A stretch of 14,252 nt of DNA from an uncultured Bacilli bacterium (GTDB lineage Bacteria; Bacillota_I; Bacilli_A; RF39; UBA660). A program made the position numbers and the translations under genes. Where the stretch lies: the NCBI GenBank assembly GCA_934177545.1, contig CAKPPI010000022.1, forward strand, positions 1-14,252, in the 5' to 3' direction. This document shows, in pieces, positions 13,381-14,252 of this stretch. The notes under the pieces are model-generated. The model saw nothing but the letters and a program-made list of their open reading frames with translations. It did no database searches and was not told the origin of the DNA. Position 1 is the first letter of the stretch. Each line of letters begins with the position of its first letter.

Positions 13381-14154
13381 ATGAATTATGAAATTGATGG
13401 ATATCAAAATGAAAACGAATTTGTTAGGAGTTTAAATAGAAAGAAATTTTCTTCGTTATTACCTAATTTTCAGGATTTACTTCTTAATCTTTATGGGAAT
13501 CTTGATAATGACAGTGTAGTTTACTGCAGAAATGATTATGAAAAGAAAAAGTTTGATATTGAGATAATTGTAAATGGTATTATTAAGAGAATTAGTATCA
13601 AAAAAGGTATTAATAATTCAGTCCATGCCGAAGGAATCTCTAGCTTTATTCATTTTTTAATTGATTCAAATGTATCTAGAGAAGCGGTTATAGAGTATTT
13701 ACGTTATCATTATGCCGATGGAACGCAAAATGGTAGGGGAAATAACAGAATAAGTGGACATGAGTATAAAGAACAACATCAAGATAAAATAGATTATATT
13801 AATGAACAAATTAATAACCCATATGTTTTAAGAAGAGCTATCAATAGATTTGTTTTACAAGGTAAAAATTCAGCTATTAAAGTAGATGGTATTATTTATG
13901 GTACAGTTAATGATTTTCTATTTATTTCTAGTGATGATGTTATGAATATCTTGATGTCAAAACAAAATATTTACTCAACTGGGGTACATTTTGGAAATTT
14001 ATTTTGTCAACCGATGACTAGAAATCTAAGTTATAATCCGAAATATGAGAAAAAAAGATTTTGTGTACAAATTAAATGGTATAGTATATTTGATGATATT
14101 ATGGAAATTAAAAATAAAAATATATTAGATAATATAGAAAATATTTCTAGATAA
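13381..14154 (+). CDS. Uncharacterised protein, possible PD-(D/E)XK-like nuclease fold
   Basis: 257 residues, with GGGAGGA eight bases before the ATG. There is no signal peptide or membrane segment. A helical N-terminus (about 10-40) precedes strand-like KFDIEIIVNG (57-66) and IKRISIKKG (68-76), then NNSVHAEGISSFIHFL. D59 with the S72-x-K74 pair and nearby E84 are spaced as in degenerate PD-(D/E)XK nucleases, but this is weak. The middle is basic and polar (YADGTQNGRGNNR, 111-123). The C-terminus has GVHFGNLFCQPMTRNLSYNP and KKRFCVQIKWY, which looks conserved; its partners are unknown. It has fewer TAG-type codon runs than its neighbours. It stands alone after a terminator, and no clear promoter was found in the 160 bases before it. 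Confidence 0.75.
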   Translation: MNYEIDGYQNENEFVRSLNRKKFSSLLPNFQDLLLNLYGNLDNDSVVYCRNDYEKKKFDIEIIVNGIIKRISIKKGINNSVHAEGISSFIHFLIDSNVSREAVIEYLRYHYADGTQNGRGNNRISGHEYKEQHQDKIDYINEQINNPYVLRRAINRFVLQGKNSAIKVDGIIYGTVNDFLFISSDDVMNILMSKQNIYSTGVHFGNLFCQPMTRNLSYNPKYEKKRFCVQIKWYSIFDDIMEIKNKNILDNIENISR

Positions 14155-14180
14155 ATTTATACTAACGTCGTTATCATATA

Positions 14181-14193
14181 ACTGATTATCAGT
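14181..14193. repeat. Short perfect palindrome near window end
   Basis: ACTGATTATCAGT is a 13-base perfect inverted repeat with a single central base, in the non-coding tail after the last gene. A further imperfect stem, AACTTCC with GGAGGTT (about 14195-14220), follows without a T-tract. They could be binding sites or RNA structure for what lies to the right; nothing else is recognisable in the final 98 bases. Confidence 0.35.
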
Positions 14194-14252
14194 GAACTTC
14201 CAAGCTAACTACGGGAGGTTAAACACAAAAAAACCAATTCATTACTGAATCA

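Noticed and set aside
14194..14220. Terminator after the last gene
   Set aside because: The AACTTCC/GGAGGTT stem has a 12-base loop and is followed by A-rich sequence, with no T-tract on the plus strand.

Overview
The window is AT-rich DNA from a low-GC Gram-positive bacterium, most likely an uncultured Bacilli-type Firmicute. The clues are strong AGGTGA/GGAGG ribosome binding sites, TTGACA/TATAAT promoters often with an extended TGn -10, a Firmicute-type Ffh, a yybP-ykoY riboswitch, and several proteins resembling spore-coat or exosporium components (CotD-like, collagen-like with a C1q/TNF-like tail, ferritin-like). Trp is written TGG throughout and TGA occurs as a stop, so the standard bacterial code applies. 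No phage, plasmid, IS or CRISPR signature is visible. The organism assignment is inference.

Bases 1-2000. The 3' part of a large surface-type protein gene enters from the left. Its last third looks like a C-type-lectin-like domain, and a short stretch near the end has codon usage typical of a variable region diversified by a diversity-generating retroelement. No template repeat or reverse transcriptase is in view. About 550 non-coding bases follow, with GC-rich islands, two competing hairpins and a clear terminator: a candidate structured RNA.

Bases 2000-6300. ffh (SRP54) is followed tail-to-tail, with overlapping stop codons, by a divergent kinase-fold-like protein gene. Then come a CotD-like coat gene with its own terminator and a tight three-gene operon: an ASCH-domain protein that probably starts at ATT, a protein with a possible Cys-His-Asp triad, and a second Cys/His protein interrupted by an in-frame TGA. 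A two-tRNA operon (Arg-ACG, Pro-TGG) on the minus strand ends at a hairpin shared with that operon.

Bases 6290-9310. A UV damage endonuclease gene (uvsE, minus), a DUF3298/RsiV-like gene without an export signal, a collagen-like gene (minus; 33-base antisense overlap with the previous one), and a divergent ferritin-like gene. UV repair, coat-like, collagen-like and ferritin-like genes in proximity suggest spore-related functions.

Bases 9390-14252. Envelope genes: an HdeD/DUF308 membrane protein, a single-pass anchored protein with a Ser/Asn-rich linker, and an exported bactofilin-like beta-helix protein with a C-terminal membrane domain. Next is a yybP-ykoY (Mn2+) riboswitch with promoter and terminator in front of a CaCA-family cation exchanger, which is therefore probably a manganese exporter. 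The last gene is uncharacterised, with a possible PD-(D/E)XK-like motif.
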